From positions 174,870,017 through 174,934,016 of the forward strand of contig NC_061513.1 of assembly GCF_022539505.1 (NCBI RefSeq): a stretch of 64,000 nucleotides of DNA, written 5' to 3'. Below the pieces are notes generated by a model. The model did no database searches. It was given only the letters and a program-made list of their open reading frames with translations, and was not told the origin of the DNA. Of the stretch, positions 10,588 through 23,471 are shown one piece after another. Position numbers and translations under genes: made by a program. The first letter of the stretch is position 1. The number at the start of each line of letters is the position of its first letter. The DNA is from Lolium rigidum. Its lineage: Eukaryota > Streptophyta > Magnoliopsida > Poales > Poaceae.

Positions 10588-11530
10588 GAAAGAGGTAACG
10601 GTGTATCCCCGCGTGAATGAGATAACGCTAGGTAACCGTAAGTATGTTGCTCCTAATGATTATTGTGACAATGAATCTGAATACGATGATCTTCCTATGC
10701 CCTTTACATACATTAGCAATCATGATTTAAATGAGCACACTACTTTTGATATTGCAAATCTCTGGGAAACTAATTCTGAAAATGATGATGATAATAATTG
10801 CCATAGTGTCAGTGCTATCCATGCTTCCTCCCATAATGATATAGAAAGCTCTAAGCTTGGGGAAGAGATGTTTGAAAATCCTTTAGCTACTGGTCATTAT
10901 GTTCTTGATACATCTCCTTCTAATAACAATGATGGTGTGGACACAGATAAACCGACTGTGAAAGATAACTATTCTATTTCCTATGATGACACTGTGCCCC
11001 GATCTCTCGATGATTATTATAAAGAATGCTATGATATAGGCTCTAACTATCCTTATGAAACTTGTCATAGTCATGATTGTATTACCAAAAACAATTCCCT
11101 TAATATGCAATTTGTTTACCATGTTCAAATTCTTGATAATAATCTTACTCCAATTACTATTAATGAGAATAACTCTTCTTATGCCAAATTTAATGATACT
11201 TCTATGCATATGAACCATGATAAGAATGTTTTAAGTGATGGGTATATTGTGGATTTCATCAATGATGCTACTGAAAGTTATTATGAGAGAGGGAAATATG
11301 GTTATATGCATTTCAATAATATTAAGTTTCCCCTCTTTATGTTGAGAATCTTGAAGTTACTCGTGTTTTATCCTCTTATGCTTGTCACTTTGTTCTTCAT
11401 GAATTCATTTGTGTACAAGATTCCTCTGCATAGGAAGCATGTTAGGCTTAAATGTGTTTTGAATTTTCCTCTTGAAGCTCTCTTTTGCTTCAAATACTAT
11501 TTCTTGCGAGTGCATCATCAAAACTGCTGA
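10514..11530 (+). CDS. Element A ORF with conserved C-terminal membrane-like domain
   Basis: 338 codons; the ATG at 10514 is uncertain because the first 27 residues are Lys-rich microsatellite. Residues about 28-250 are acidic and Asn/Asp-rich and include a second SKLGE peptide encoded over the AAGCTTGGGG core. From about residue 252 the text (ATESYYERGKYG) matches the C-termini of C, D and E. It ends with a hydrophobic span (LLVFYPLMLVTLFFMNSFVY), a basic loop (HRKHVRLK) and a second hydrophobic stretch. The function is unknown. The topology is compatible with a membrane anchor, as in the env-like third ORF of some Athila elements, but I see no signal peptide or fusion motif. Env-like origin is only a possibility. 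Confidence 0.6.
   Translation: MTPCQNMKKKKKKGTKKKKKKENKKKEVTVYPRVNEITLGNRKYVAPNDYCDNESEYDDLPMPFTYISNHDLNEHTTFDIANLWETNSENDDDNNCHSVSAIHASSHNDIESSKLGEEMFENPLATGHYVLDTSPSNNNDGVDTDKPTVKDNYSISYDDTVPRSLDDYYKECYDIGSNYPYETCHSHDCITKNNSLNMQFVYHVQILDNNLTPITINENNSSYAKFNDTSMHMNHDKNVLSDGYIVDFINDATESYYERGKYGYMHFNNIKFPLFMLRILKLLVFYPLMLVTLFFMNSFVYKIPLHRKHVRLKCVLNFPLEALFCFKYYFLRVHHQNC
10529..10592 (+). repeat. GAA-rich microsatellite
   Basis: An imperfect (GAA)n run. It reads as poly-Glu in one frame and poly-Lys in the next, and it sits where two ORFs overlap. Slippage here could itself switch frames. Confidence 0.8.
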
Positions 11531-14130
11531 GCCCATCTTAATGGCTATAAAAAAAGAACTTCTTGGGAGATAACCCATGTGTTATTTTGCTGCAGTACTT
11601 TGTTTTATATTTGTGTCTTGGAAGTTGTTTACTACTGTAGCAACCTCTCCTTATCTTAGTTTTGTGTTTTGTTGTGCCAAGTAAAGTCGTTGATAGTAAA
11701 GTTCACACTAGATTTGGATTACTGCGCAGAAACAGATTTCTTTGCTGTCACGAATCTGGGCTAAATTCTCTGTAGGTAACTCAGAAAATTAAGCCAATTT
11801 ACGTGAGTGATCCTCAGATATTTACGCAACTTTCATTCAATTTGAGCATTTTCATTTGAGTAAGTCTGGTGCCCCAATAAAATTCGTCAATTCGAACTGT
11901 TCTATTTTTGACAGATTCTGCCTTTTATTTCGCATTGCCAGTTTTGTTATGTTCGATGGATATTTCGATTCCATTGACTTTCAGTAGCTTTGTGCAATGT
12001 CCAGAAGTGTTAAGAATGATTATGTCACCTCTGAACATGTATATTTTGATTGTGCACTAACCCTCTAATGAGTTGTTCTAAGTTTGGTGTGGAGGAAGTT
12101 TTCAAGGATCAAGAGAGGAGATGATACAACATGATCAAGGAGAGTGAAAGCTCTAAGCTTGGGGATGCCCCGGTGGTTCACCCCTGCATATTTAAAGAAG
12201 ACTCGAGCGTCTAAGCTTGGGGATGCCCAAGGCATCCCCTTCTTCATCGACAACATTATCAGGTTCCTCCGCTGAAACTATATTTTTATTCAGTCACATC
12301 TTATGTGCTTTACTTGGAGCGTCTGTGTGCTTTTATTTTCGTTTTGTTATTTTCATTCTCTGAATAAATACATGCTTGTGTGGGAGAGATACACGCTCCG
12401 CTGGTTCATATGAACACATGTGTTCTTCGCTTTATCTTTTAGTGTTCATGGCGAAGGTTGAAACTGCTTCGTTAATTGTTATATGGTTGGAAACGGGAAA
12501 TGCTACATGTGGTAATTGGTATAATGTCTTGAATAATTTGATACTTGGCAATTGTTGTGCTCATATAGATCATGTTTAAGCTCTTGCATCATGTACCTTG
12601 TACCCATTAATGAATAACTACATAGAGCTTGTTAAAATTTGGTTTGCATGATTGTTCTCTAGAGTCTAGATATTTTCTGGTTGAGGTGTTTGAACAACGA
12701 GGAGATAGTGTAAAGTCTTATAATAGTTACAATATGTTCATATGTGAGCTTTGCTGCACCTTTTATACTTGAGTTTGCTTCAAACAACCTTGCTAGCCTA
12801 GCCTTGTATTGAGAGGAATTCTTCTCGTGCATCCAAATCCTTGAGCCAATAACCATGCCATTTGTGTCCACCATACCTACCTACCACATGGTATTTCTCC
12901 GCCATTCCAAAGTAAATTACTTGAGTGCTACCTTTAAAATTTCTATTCTTTACCTTTGCAATATATAGCTCATGGGACAAAATAGCTTAAAAACTATCGT
13001 GGTGAAGAATATGTACTTATGTGTCTTATTTCTTAGTAAGTTGCTTGTTGTGCGGTAACCATGTTTTCTGGGGACGCCATCAACTCTTTTACCTTTGTTG
13101 AATATCATGTGAGTTGCTATGCATGTTCGTCTTGTCTGAAGTAAGGGAGGTTTTCACAATCAAATGGTTTGAGTATGCATACTGTTAGAGAAGAACATTG
13201 GGCCACTAACTAAAGCCATGATTCATGGTGGAAATTTCAGTATGGACAGCTAATCCTCAATCTCTTATGAGAATAATAACTGTTGTTGAATGCTTATGCA
13301 TTAAAGAGGAGTCCATTATCTGTTCTCTATGTTGTCCCGGTATGGATGTCTAAGTTGAGAATAATCAAAAGCGAGAAATCCAATGCGTGCTTTCTCCTTA
13401 GACCTTTGTACATGCGGCATAGAGGTACCCCTTTGTGACACTTGGTTGAAACATATGCTATGCAATGATAATCAGTGTTAACCCAAGCTAATTAGGACAA
13501 GGTGCGAGCACTATTAGTATACTATGCATGAGGCTTGCAACTTATAAGATGTCATTACACATAACTCATATGCTTTATTACTACCGTTGACAAAATTGTT
13601 TCATGTTTTCAAAATAAAATCTCTAGCACAAATATAGCAATCGATGCTTTCCTCTGCGAAGGGCCTATCTTTTACTTTATTGTTGAGTCAGTTTGCCTAT
13701 TCTTTCTATCTTAGAAGCAAACACTTGTATCAACTGTGTGTAGTGATTCTTACATGTTTACTTATTGCACTTGTTATATTGCTTTATGTTGACAATTATC
13801 CATGAGATATATATGTTGAAGTTGAAAGCAACCGCTGAAACTTATATCTTCCTTTGTGTTGTTTCAATGCTTTTACTTTGAATTTATTGCTTTATGAGTA
13901 ACTCTTATGCAAGTCTTATTGATGCTTGTCTTGAAAGTACTGTTCATGAAAAGTCTTTGCTATATGGTTCAATTGTTTATTCATTGCATTAACATTGTTT
14001 TGAATCGCTGCATTCATCTCATATGCTTTACAATAGTATGATTAAGATTATGTTGGTAGCATGTCACTTCAGAAATTATCTTTTATCGTTTACCTACTCG
14101 AGGACGAGTAGGAACTAAGCTTGGGGATGC
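11531..14130 (+). other. 3' non-coding region of element A with polypurine repeats
   Basis: 2.6 kb with no ORF of note, closely similar in C, D and E. The polypurine core AAGCTTGGGG appears at 12155, 12213 and 14117; the last abuts the 3' LTR and is the expected primer for plus-strand synthesis. This length of conserved non-coding sequence may carry packaging or cis signals shared with an autonomous relative. Confidence 0.8.
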
Positions 14131-15561
14131 TGATACGTCTCCAACGTATCTATAATTTCTGATGTTCCATGCTTGTTTTATGACAATACCTACATGTTTT
14201 GTTCACACTTTATATCGTTTTTATGCGTTTTCTGGAACTAAACTATTGATGATATGCCGAAAGGCCAGTTGCTGTTTTCTGCTGTTTTTGGTTTCAGAAA
14301 TTCTAGTAAAGAAATATTTTCGGAATCAGACGAAATCAAGACCGAAGACCTTATAATTCCCGGAAGCTTCCAGAGCACCGGAGAAGGACGAGAGGGGAGC
14401 CAGGGGGCCCCACCCCACAGGCGGCGCGGCCCAAGGGGGCGCGCCCCCTAGTGTGTGGGCACCCCGTGGCCCCTCCGACTCCGCCTCTTCGCCTATTTAA
14501 GCCGTCGTGACCTAAAACTTCGATACCTCCGGACGAAACTCCAGAAAGACTCCAGGGGCGCCGCCACATCGCGAAACTCCAATTCGGGGGACAGAAGTCT
14601 CTGTTCCGGCACCCTGCCGGGACGGGAATTGCCCCGGAGTCATCTCCACCGCTGTCTCCACCGCCATCTTCACCGCCATCGCTGCCTCCATGATGAGGAG
14701 GGAGTAATTCACCCCCGGGGCTGAGGGCTCCGCTGTAGCTATGTGGTTCATCTCTCTCTCTTTGTGATCAAGTTGAGTATTATCTATGTGCTACTCTAGT
14801 GATGTTATTAAAGTACTCTATTCCTCCTGCACGGTGTAATGGTGACAGTGTGTGCATCCGTGTTAGTACTTGGCGTAGGCTATGATTGTAATCTCTTGTA
14901 GATTATGAAGTTAACTATTGCTATGATAGTATTGATGTGATCTATGCCTCCTTCATAGTGTGATGGTGACAAGTGTGCATGCTATGTTAGTTCTCGGTGT
15001 GATTGTGTTGATCTATCTTACACTCTAAGGTTATTTAAATATGAACATTGAATATTGTGGAGCTTGTTAACTCCGGCATTGAGGGTTCGTGTAATCCTAC
15101 GCGAGTTAGTGGTGTTCATCATCCAACAAGAGGGTGTAGAGTAGTCCTATTATGTGATCATTGTTGAGAGTGTCCACTACTGAAAGCGGGATCCCTAGGC
15201 CTTGCTTCCAAGCATCGAATATCCGTTTGTTTACTGTTTTGTTGCATGTTTACTCGCTGCCATATTTTATTCAGATTGCTATTACCACTCATACTCATCC
15301 ATATTACTTGCATCTCCCTATCTCTTCGCCGAACTAGTGCACCTTTACATCTGACAAGTGTATTAGGTGTGTTGGGGACACAAGAGACTTCTTGCTTTGT
15401 GGTTGCAGGGTTGCTTGAGAGGGATATCTTTGACCTCTTCCTCCCCGAGATCGATAAACCTTGGGTGATCCACTTAAGGGAAACTTGCTCGCTGTTCTAC
15501 AAACCTCTCGCTCTTGGAGGCCCAACACTGTCTACAAGAATAGAAGCTCCCGTAGACATCG
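14131..15561 (+). repeat. 3' LTR of element A
   Basis: 1,431 bp. It ends ...GTAGACATCG, where the 5' LTR ends in CA, and is followed by AGCCG. It differs from the 5' LTR by scattered substitutions and several 1-base indels, some at CAG/CTG (for example CAGTG at 8226 against CAAGTG at 14970). Confidence 0.9.
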
Positions 15562-16643
15562 AGCCGCGATAGAGACCAAGAAAGTCAACTTCAAGGAAGA
15601 TGACGCTACCGAGAAGGTCTCGGTCGGAGCCAACATGGACCCCAAATAGGAAGACGCGCTCGTCGAGTTCCTCCGCGCTAACATGGATATCTTCGCATGG
15701 CAACCTTCGACATGTCCGGAGTACCAAGGGAACTCGCCGAGCACTACCTCAACATAAACCCGGGGCTAAACCGAGTGAAGCAAGCTATGCGATGCTTTGG
15801 AGATAAGAAGCGCCGCGCCATAGGAATGGAATTAGCAAAGTTACTAGAGGCAGGTTTTGTAATAGAAGTAATCCACACCGATTGGGTCGCAAATCCCGTC
15901 CTTGTACCCAAAAAGAATTCTGAAATACTAAGAATGTGCATCGATTACTCCGGCTTGAACAAGCATTGTCCGAAGGATCCGTTTCCCCTGCCGCGCATTG
16001 ACCAAGTCATTGATTCGACGGCAGGGGCGGAACTTCTGTGTTTTCTTGACGCATATTCCGGGTATCATAAGATCCGGATGAAGAATTCCGACCAAAAGGC
16101 GACCTCGTTCATCACCCCGTTTGGCACTTACTGCTATGTTACTATGCCTTTTGGCCTAAAAAATGTAGGTGCCACCTACCAGCGTACGATGCAGCGGTGC
16201 TTGAAGGACCAAATTGGCCGGAACGTACACGCCTACGTCGACGACATCGCGGTCATGACTCGGAAAGGATCCGACTTGATCAGCGACCTTACAGAAACCT
16301 TTGAGAATCTCCGATGGTACAAGATGATGTTAAATCCGCTGAAGTGTGTCTTTGGCGTCCCAGCCGGAAAACTCCTTGGCTTCATCGTCTCCAATAGGGG
16401 CATCGAAGTTAACCCGGAAAAAATCAAGGAAATCTTGTGCATTAAAAGGCCAACTTGTCTTAAAGATGTGCAGCGACTAACTGGTTGTGTTGCAGCAATC
16501 AGCAGGTTCGTCAGCCGTCTTGGCGAGAAGGCACTACCCCTGTACAAGCTATTGAAGAAGACAGACAAATTTGTTTGGGACGAGGCAGCAGATGCAGCGC
16601 TTCAAGGGTTGAAGGAAATACTCACCTCCCCACCCATCCTAGT
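15562..16643 (+). pseudogene. pol: Reverse transcriptase of the Tat element (first part)
   Basis: RT copies the element's RNA into DNA. The long frame is 15697-16653; homologous linker text extends upstream to 15567 through a TAG at 15647 and a one-base loss near 15712. Motifs in order: LVPKKNSEILRMCIDYSGLN, then DPFPLPRIDQVIDSTAG, FLDAYSGYHKI, the YCYVTMPFGLKN block, and the catalytic YVDD at 16233-16244. The thumb/connection region follows (KLLGFIVSNRGIEVNP). The frame is cut at 16643 by copia element B, and RNase H resumes at 25271. The catalytic residues are intact. Confidence 0.88.
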
Positions 16644-18433
16644 TGTAGGATAACGTTGCATATAAAACAAAAAAATTCCTACCGCGAACACGCAATCCAA
16701 GCCAAGATGCAATCTAGAAGACGGTAGCAACGAGGGGGTATCGAGTCTCACCCTTGAAGAGATTCCAAAGCCTACAAGATGAGGCTCTTGTTGCTGCGGT
16801 AGACGTTCACTTTCCACTTGCAAAAGCGCGTAGAAGATCTTGATCACGATCGGTTCCGGCGCCACGAACGGGCAGCACCTCCGTACTCGGTCACACGTTC
16901 GGTTGTTGATGAAGACGACGTCCACCTCCCCGTTCCAGCGGGCAGCGGAAGTAGTAGCTCCTCTTGAATCCGACAGCGCGACGGCGTGGTGTTGGTGGTG
17001 GTGGAGAACTCCGGCGGAGCTTTGCTAAAGCTACGCGGGAGATATGGAGGAGAGGGGGCGGCTAGGGTTTGGGAGGGGTGGCCGGCCACTTCAATGGGGC
17101 GGCCAGCTTGTGGTCTTGGTGTGGCCGGCCCCCTCCCCTATGCCCCTCATTATATAGGTGGAACCCCAAGTGTTGGTATCCAAGTCTTCGAATAAGACCC
17201 GAACCAAAAACCTTCCATAAGGAGGGAAAACCTAGCCAAGCTAGGACTCCCACTAGAGGTGGGAGTTCCACCTCCCATATGGGGGGGTGGCCGGCCCCCT
17301 AAGGGGAGTCCACTTGGGACTCCTCCCCCACTAGGGTTGGCCGGCCATGGAGGTGGAGTCCCATGTGGACTCCACCTTCCTTGGTGGTTTCTTCCGGACT
17401 TTTCTAGAACCTTCTAGAACCTTCCATAGAACCTCCCGCGACATTTTAATTCACATAAAATGACATCCTATATATGAATCTTATTCTCCGGACCATTCCG
17501 GAACTCCTCGTGAAGTCCGGGATCTCATCCGGGACTCCGAACAAATAATCGAACTCCATTCCATATTCAAGAACTACCATTTCAACATCCAACTTTAAGT
17601 GTGTCACCCTACGGTTCGTGAACTATGCGGACATGGTTGAGTACTCACTCCGACCAATAACCAATAGCGGGATCCGGAGATCCATAATGGCTCCCACATA
17701 TTCAACGATGACTTTAGTGATCGAATGAACCATTCACATACGATACCAATTCCCTTTGTCACGCGATATTTTACTTGTCCGAGGTTTGATCTTCGGTATC
17801 ACTCTATACCTTGTTCAACCTCGTCTCCTGACAAGTACTCTTTACTCGTACCGTGGTATGTGTTCTCTTATGAACTCATTCATATGCTTGCAAGACATTA
17901 GACGACATTCCACCGAGAGGGCCCGGAGTATATCTATCCGTCATCGGGATGGACAAATCCCACTGTTGATCCATATGCCTCAACTCATACTTTCCGAATA
18001 CTTAATCCCACCTTTATAGCCACCCATTTACGCAGGTGGTGTTTGGTGTAATCAAAGTACCTTTCCGAGTATAAGTGATTTACATGATCTCATGGTCATA
18101 AGGACTAGGTAACTATGTATCAAAAGCTTATAGCAAATAACTTAATGACGAGATCTTATGCTACGCTTAATTGGGTGTGTCCATTACATCATTCATATAA
18201 TGACATAACCTTGTTATTAATAACATCCAATGTTCATGATCACGAAACCATGATCATCTATTAATCAACAAGCTAGTTAAGAGGCATACTAGGGACTCCT
18301 TGTTGTTCACATAACACACATGTATCAATGTTTCTGTTAATACAATTATAGCATGGTATGTAAACATTATCATAAACACAAAGATATATAATAATAACCA
18401 TTTTATTATTGCCTCTTGGGCATATCTCCAACA
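16644..18433 (-). repeat. 3' LTR of element B (left on this strand)
   Basis: 1,790 bp. A minus-strand TATA-like TATATAAT lies at about 17149-17156, upstream of a GC-rich GGCCGGCC-containing stretch. A few small differences from the right LTR are visible by eye. Confidence 0.92.
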
Positions 18434-18450
18434 GTCTCCCACTTGCACTA
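18434..18450 (-). promoter_or_regulatory. Polypurine tract of element B
   Basis: The minus strand reads GTGCAAGTGGGAGAC directly before the LTR start TGTTGG, the expected position for plus-strand priming. Confidence 0.75.
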
Positions 18451-21400
18451 GAGTCAATAATCTAGTTTACATTTGTAAAGATATAACACCTTGGTCTTCC
18501 GGTGCTTTATCATGTTTTGCTCACGGGAGAGGTTTTAGTCAACGGATCTGACTTGCTCAGAAACGTATGTATTTTGTAATTCATTTGCGTCTCATCGCAT
18601 CACTCATTTCCAAATGAGTCAGCATTAAATATGTTTAGTCTTCTGGTGGAACCTTAATTCCGCGGTCTGAAATATGTCACTAATATTGTCACACACAATA
18701 TAGCTTCAAAGTTCGACTCTGTCGGAACTACACCAAGTTCTCAAAGAACCTCTTGACTTAACATCCTTTGTCATTGTCAAAACAATGACATACTCTGCCT
18801 TCTTTTGTAGAATCCGTCACAATATTTAGAACTCTTCTAAATCTAGCATAAACAACTTCTAGCTCATTGTGCTACCTTTTAAACAACACTTAGTCTAATT
18901 TGAGATTGAAATTATATTTTATATGTGACAAAACCAATATCGGTGTAACACCTTACAGCGATTTGTTTGTCATTTCCTCATACAAAACTATATATATATA
19001 TCCTTAGTTCTTCTAAAGTACTCAAGGATATTCTTACTGTTTGTCCAATGATCATCACATGAATCATTTTGGTATATGCTTCTAACATTTTAGAGCACAG
19101 GACATCTGATTGTGTACATATTAATTTTGATCTAAAATCACTCATGTGTTTTTACTCATTGAGTGTCAGATACACTCAAGTCTTGTTAAAACTTAACATG
19201 ACAAGAACATTTTCTTAAAATTTATATATTGAACTACTTCAATATCCATTCTATGTACTTTGACTTAAACTTATTATGTGTTTCAATCTATCTTCATAGA
19301 TCTTGACACTAAATATGTTTCGATCCATATTCTTTCATTGAAGTTAATTTCTCAATGAAACCTTTTTAATCAAGTATATAATTACATCATTTACAACCAA
19401 CTATATGTCATCTACATAAAGTATTATAAATATGTCTCAGCGCTCCCACTTAATTTCTTGCAAATGCAAGCCTCTTCATCGTTTCTGATGAAATCAAAAA
19501 CTCTTTGACTATTTCATCTGGTGAAGATTCCAACTCCTTGATACTCACTTCATCCAATTGAAGTTTGTATACCTATCTAGTATTCCACGGACTAGCAAAA
19601 CTCTTGGTTGTATCTTGTATACACTTTTAATACACTCTTCTGATAAGAAATGTATTTTTCCATCCTACTAGCATATCTCATAAAAGAAATATGTAGTGAT
19701 TACTAGAATAATCCACATAGACTATAAGCATTACTACGGAAGATCTAATCTTATCGTAGTCAACTCTTTGAACTTTGTCGTAAACAACTTTTCGACAAGT
19801 CGAGCTTCTTTCAAGGATATTTCATCCAAGTCCATCAATTTTATAGATCCATTTACTTTCAAAAAGTATTCATCTATCTTGGATTTCATGGTGTATAGCC
19901 AATTTAACGGAGTCAGGGCCCATCATAACTTCTTTGTTTGTAGTTGGTTTATCCTTGTTCACAATCAATCCTTTGTCCACAAATCATTTATTTGATCACA
20001 AAGTTAACCATGCCTACAAGGTTCAATATGCTTTTTGATCTCCATGGCTAAAACACTTTGTAGTCATGGGAGCCATGATCGTCGTGGTCGCTTCCGGAAC
20101 CAATTTCCGATGATGCGCTACTCTGATCATTATGCTCAGGTTCATAAACCTTATCAAATTATATTGTCCTCCCACTCAAATACTTCACTAGAAACAATTT
20201 CTCGGAAATAAGAAACATTGACAAACACTTTTGTCTTTGTCTCGTGGGAAGAATTCCCAATCAAATCTATGGGATAACCAACAAAGACATTCATCCGATT
20301 TTGGTTGTAAACTTATTTACTTATGCTATGCATACCAAAATTTAAGAAAAGACTATCAGGGTTCATACCCATGCCATAACTCGTATGGTGTCATTTCAAC
20401 GGATCATGATGATGCTCTATTCAGTGTAAAAGCGGTAGTCACTAAAGCATAATCCACAAAAATATAATGGCGTCAATATCTTATCTCATCATTGATCCAA
20501 CAAGGTTTGGATACATATCTTGGATACTTCATCATCACTATGATACTCCAAGAAACGTGAGTTGTAGAACAATTTCATAACTCTCTTAGATGTTCGCTAA
20601 AACTCGTAATTCAAATATTTCCACCATGATCCAATCATAGATATTTGATTTTTCTATTACGATGATTTCCACTTCATGCTGAAATTTATTTGAATCCATT
20701 CAAATGTTTCAAACTTCTTCCTTATTGAATATATCCACATATATACTCAATTTATTGTTGGAAGTTTTCATGAAGTAGAAGAATCTCCCGCACACAACTA
20801 TGCCCGATGAACCACATATATCATTATGTATGTTTTCACTAAGTTAGTTGCCCGTTCAACTCTCGGCCTATGAACGGTATTTCAGTCATTACTTTTTAGA
20901 AAAGATTTTGCAAGCGCCAAACGATTCAAAAAATCAAATGACTCCAAAAATCCATTTGCATGGAGTTCCTTCATGCGTTCCTTTCTAACATGAACTAAAT
21001 GGCGGTTCCACAAATAAGTGGAATTCAAATCATTTGCCTTATGGCATTTTAGCGTCAGTATTATGTGTGTGTGTTTCACCATTAAGATTTATAATCACTT
21101 ATCCATCGTACATGGAGTAATGTCATAATTTTAACAACTCATTGTTTTTATTTGACCAGAGCAAAATAACAATTTATTAAGCTCTTTATTATAAATTCCA
21201 AGGGTTAGGTAGAATGCCAACGACAAACATAATAACACTTTATTATGTTCCAGACGTGCATTATTACCATATTCCTTATCAGTCACTTAGGCCATAGTAT
21301 TCTTGTATTGCGTTGTTTTTGTATGACACTTCATACCAACCAATATAGTACTTATACCCAAGAATTTCATAGTATGACTTAACTAGGAATACAACCATAA

Positions 21401-21683
21401 CATGTATATCATTTATATACACCTGAGCTAGACTTTCTAGTCTTTTCTTTTCTTTTTGCCAAAATATCTTTTGCAGTTTCTCTTTTAGCTTTCCTCATTA
21501 TTCAGAAAAACACTTCAACATCAATAACTTCTAGGTTTGTTGGTCAAATATCAATAACCTCGAGGTTCTTATTTTGAAGTTGATCATCATATGACAAGTG
21601 TTCCGGATTTCACTATTAGTAACCTTGTAATATGATGAACAATTTCACTCATAATTTTATCCATCAATTCATGACAACTTTCT

Positions 21684-21840
21684 GAGACCATGTCTGTACA
21701 TGCTAGGCTCATAAAGTTTAACCTTAGTATTCGCATGTGCAAATCTGGCTTGCACCCGTTGTATGCACACGTAGAATCTATCACACCCGATCATCACGTG
21801 ATGCTTCGATACGACGAGTCTTAGCAACGGTGCATACTAA
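21684..21840. repeat. Direct repeat copy 1 in element B
   Basis: About 157 bp beginning near CCATGTCTGTACATGC. It matches 22530-22685 with substitutions; both copies contain CACCCGTTGTAT and CCGATCATCACG. Confidence 0.75.
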
Positions 21841-22529
21841 GGATGATAACTTCATGGATATGCGAATATCGTTAGTGCTCCAATAGTTGGAGGATTGTGA
21901 CGCGTGGCGTCTTCAACCTTCATACATTCCCATAAAACTTATGAGTTTATGTAGTCTCACCAAATTCTATTATCTTGCAATAAGGTCTTAGATATCACAT
22001 ATATCTCATACCTTGATTATTTCTGAAAACTAAATTTTCAGCTCCTTACTTTTCAAACAAATTTGAACTTCAAGTTTGATGGAGACAAGATAACTTTAGG
22101 TACTAATTGAAACCATAGCTCTTTGAATCAACAATGCGAGGTTTACTAAAAGTTTGCAATAGGACTTAATCAATTCTTGATTCTTTAACAATACGGTACC
22201 AATCCGTAAAGTTTCTTGTCGATTTTAACAGTATTTCTATCTCAATAACAAGACTAGCGCATGGTAGAAAAACGGATGCCAATACTACAAAATTAATTCA
22301 AAATACTACTTAGACTATGTTTATGATAATTAGTTCATGTTTTAATCTAATTACTAATGAACTCCCACTTAATACAACATCCCTCATAGTTGTTAAGTGG
22401 TACACGATCCAAATCCACTCCACCAAAACCGATCATCACGTGAGATGATGTAGCTTCAATGGTGAACATCAACATGTTGATCATATCATCCATATGACTC
22501 GTGTTCAATCTTTCGGTTTCCGTTGTCCC

Positions 22530-22685
22530 GAGGCCATGTCTGTACATGCTAGGCTCGTCAAGCAAACCCAAGTATTCCGCGTGTGCAACATGGCTTACAC
22601 CCGTTGTATATGAACGTTGAATCTATCACATCCGATCATCACGAGATGCTTTGAAACGACGAACTTTGGCAACAGTGCATACGAG
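22530..22685. repeat. Direct repeat copy 2 in element B
   Basis: Second copy of the 21684-21840 module, about 850 bp apart, same orientation. On the minus strand it lies in the gag-side leader of the element. Confidence 0.75.
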
Positions 22686-23458
22686 GGGAGAACACTTTAT
22701 TATCTTGATATTAATGTGAGGGATCATCTTATAATGCTACCGTCGCGATCTAAGCAAAATAAGATGCATAAAGGATTAACATCACATGCAGTTTATATGT
22801 GATATGATATGGCCCTTTTTTGTCTTTGTGCCTTCGATCTTCATCTCCAAAGCACGGACATGATCTCTATCACCAACGGGCATGATCTCCATCATCGTCG
22901 GCGTAGCGTCAAGGTTCATGGCGCCGTCTTCATGGTTGTTCACCTCATGTAGCAACTATTACAACTACTTTGAAATACTACTCAACATGAAATTTAAAGA
23001 CAACCATAAGGCTCCTGCCGGTTGCCACAATACAATAATGATCATCTCATACATATTCATCATCACATTATGGCCATATCACATCACCAAACCCTGCAAA
23101 AACAAGTTAGACGTCTCTAATTTGGTTTGCATATTTTACGTGGTTTAGGGTTTTCGAGAGAGATCTAATCTACCTACGAACATGAACCACAACGGTGATA
23201 CTAGTGTTGTCAATAGAAGAGTAAGTTGAATCTTTACTATAGTAGGAGAGACGAGACACCCGCAAAGCCTCTTATGCAATACAAGTTGCATGTCGAACGA
23301 GGAACAAGTCTCATGAACGCGGTCATGTAAAGTTAGTCCGGGCCGCTTCATCCCACTATGCCACAAAGATGCAAAGTACTCAAACTAAAGATAACAAGAG
23401 CATCAACGCCCACAAAACCATTGTGTTCTACTCGTGCAACCATCTATGCATAGACACG

Positions 23459-23470
23459 GCTCTGATACCA
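23459..23470 (-). promoter_or_regulatory. Primer-binding site of element B (initiator Met tRNA)
   Basis: The minus strand reads TGGTATCAGAGC, one base inside the right LTR. This is the standard copia primer site and fixes the element's orientation. Confidence 0.9.
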
Positions 23471-23471
23471 C

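Larger units (their letters stand above)
7390..15561 (+). mobile_element. Element A: non-autonomous Athila-like gypsy element
   Basis: Two LTRs (7390-8812, 14131-15561) start TGATACGTCTCCAACG. The target duplication is GGCCG (7385-7389) / AGCCG (15562-15566), with one mismatch. The tRNA-Asp-type primer site follows the 5' LTR and the polypurine tract AAGCTTGGGGATGC precedes the 3' LTR. It encodes a gag-like ORF and a downstream membrane-like domain but no protease, RT, RNase H or integrase, so it must have moved using proteins from another element. It sits inside the Tat pol region in the same orientation. Confidence 0.9.
18451..23458 (-). pseudogene. Decayed copia interior of element B (pol remnants)
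   Basis: No frame exceeds about 140 codons. Pol traces read on the minus strand: a TATGTAGATGAC block near 19400-19420 encodes the RT core YVDD. Text near 18500-18560 resembles the copia RNase H C-terminus (DPLTK followed by SREKH-like residues). The order RT then RNase H toward the left LTR fits copia polarity. Stops and frame changes are frequent, so this copy makes no RT. The stretch 20900-22350 shows no recognisable domain. Confidence 0.7.

Noticed and set aside
10529..10592. Lys-rich segment as a possible nuclear signal
   Set aside because: Arises from reading a GAA microsatellite one base out of phase; poly-Glu in the neighbouring frame is as likely.
22347..22571. 74-codon minus-strand ORF in element B
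   Set aside because: In the decayed leader of the copia element, no domain, and part of the directly repeated module.
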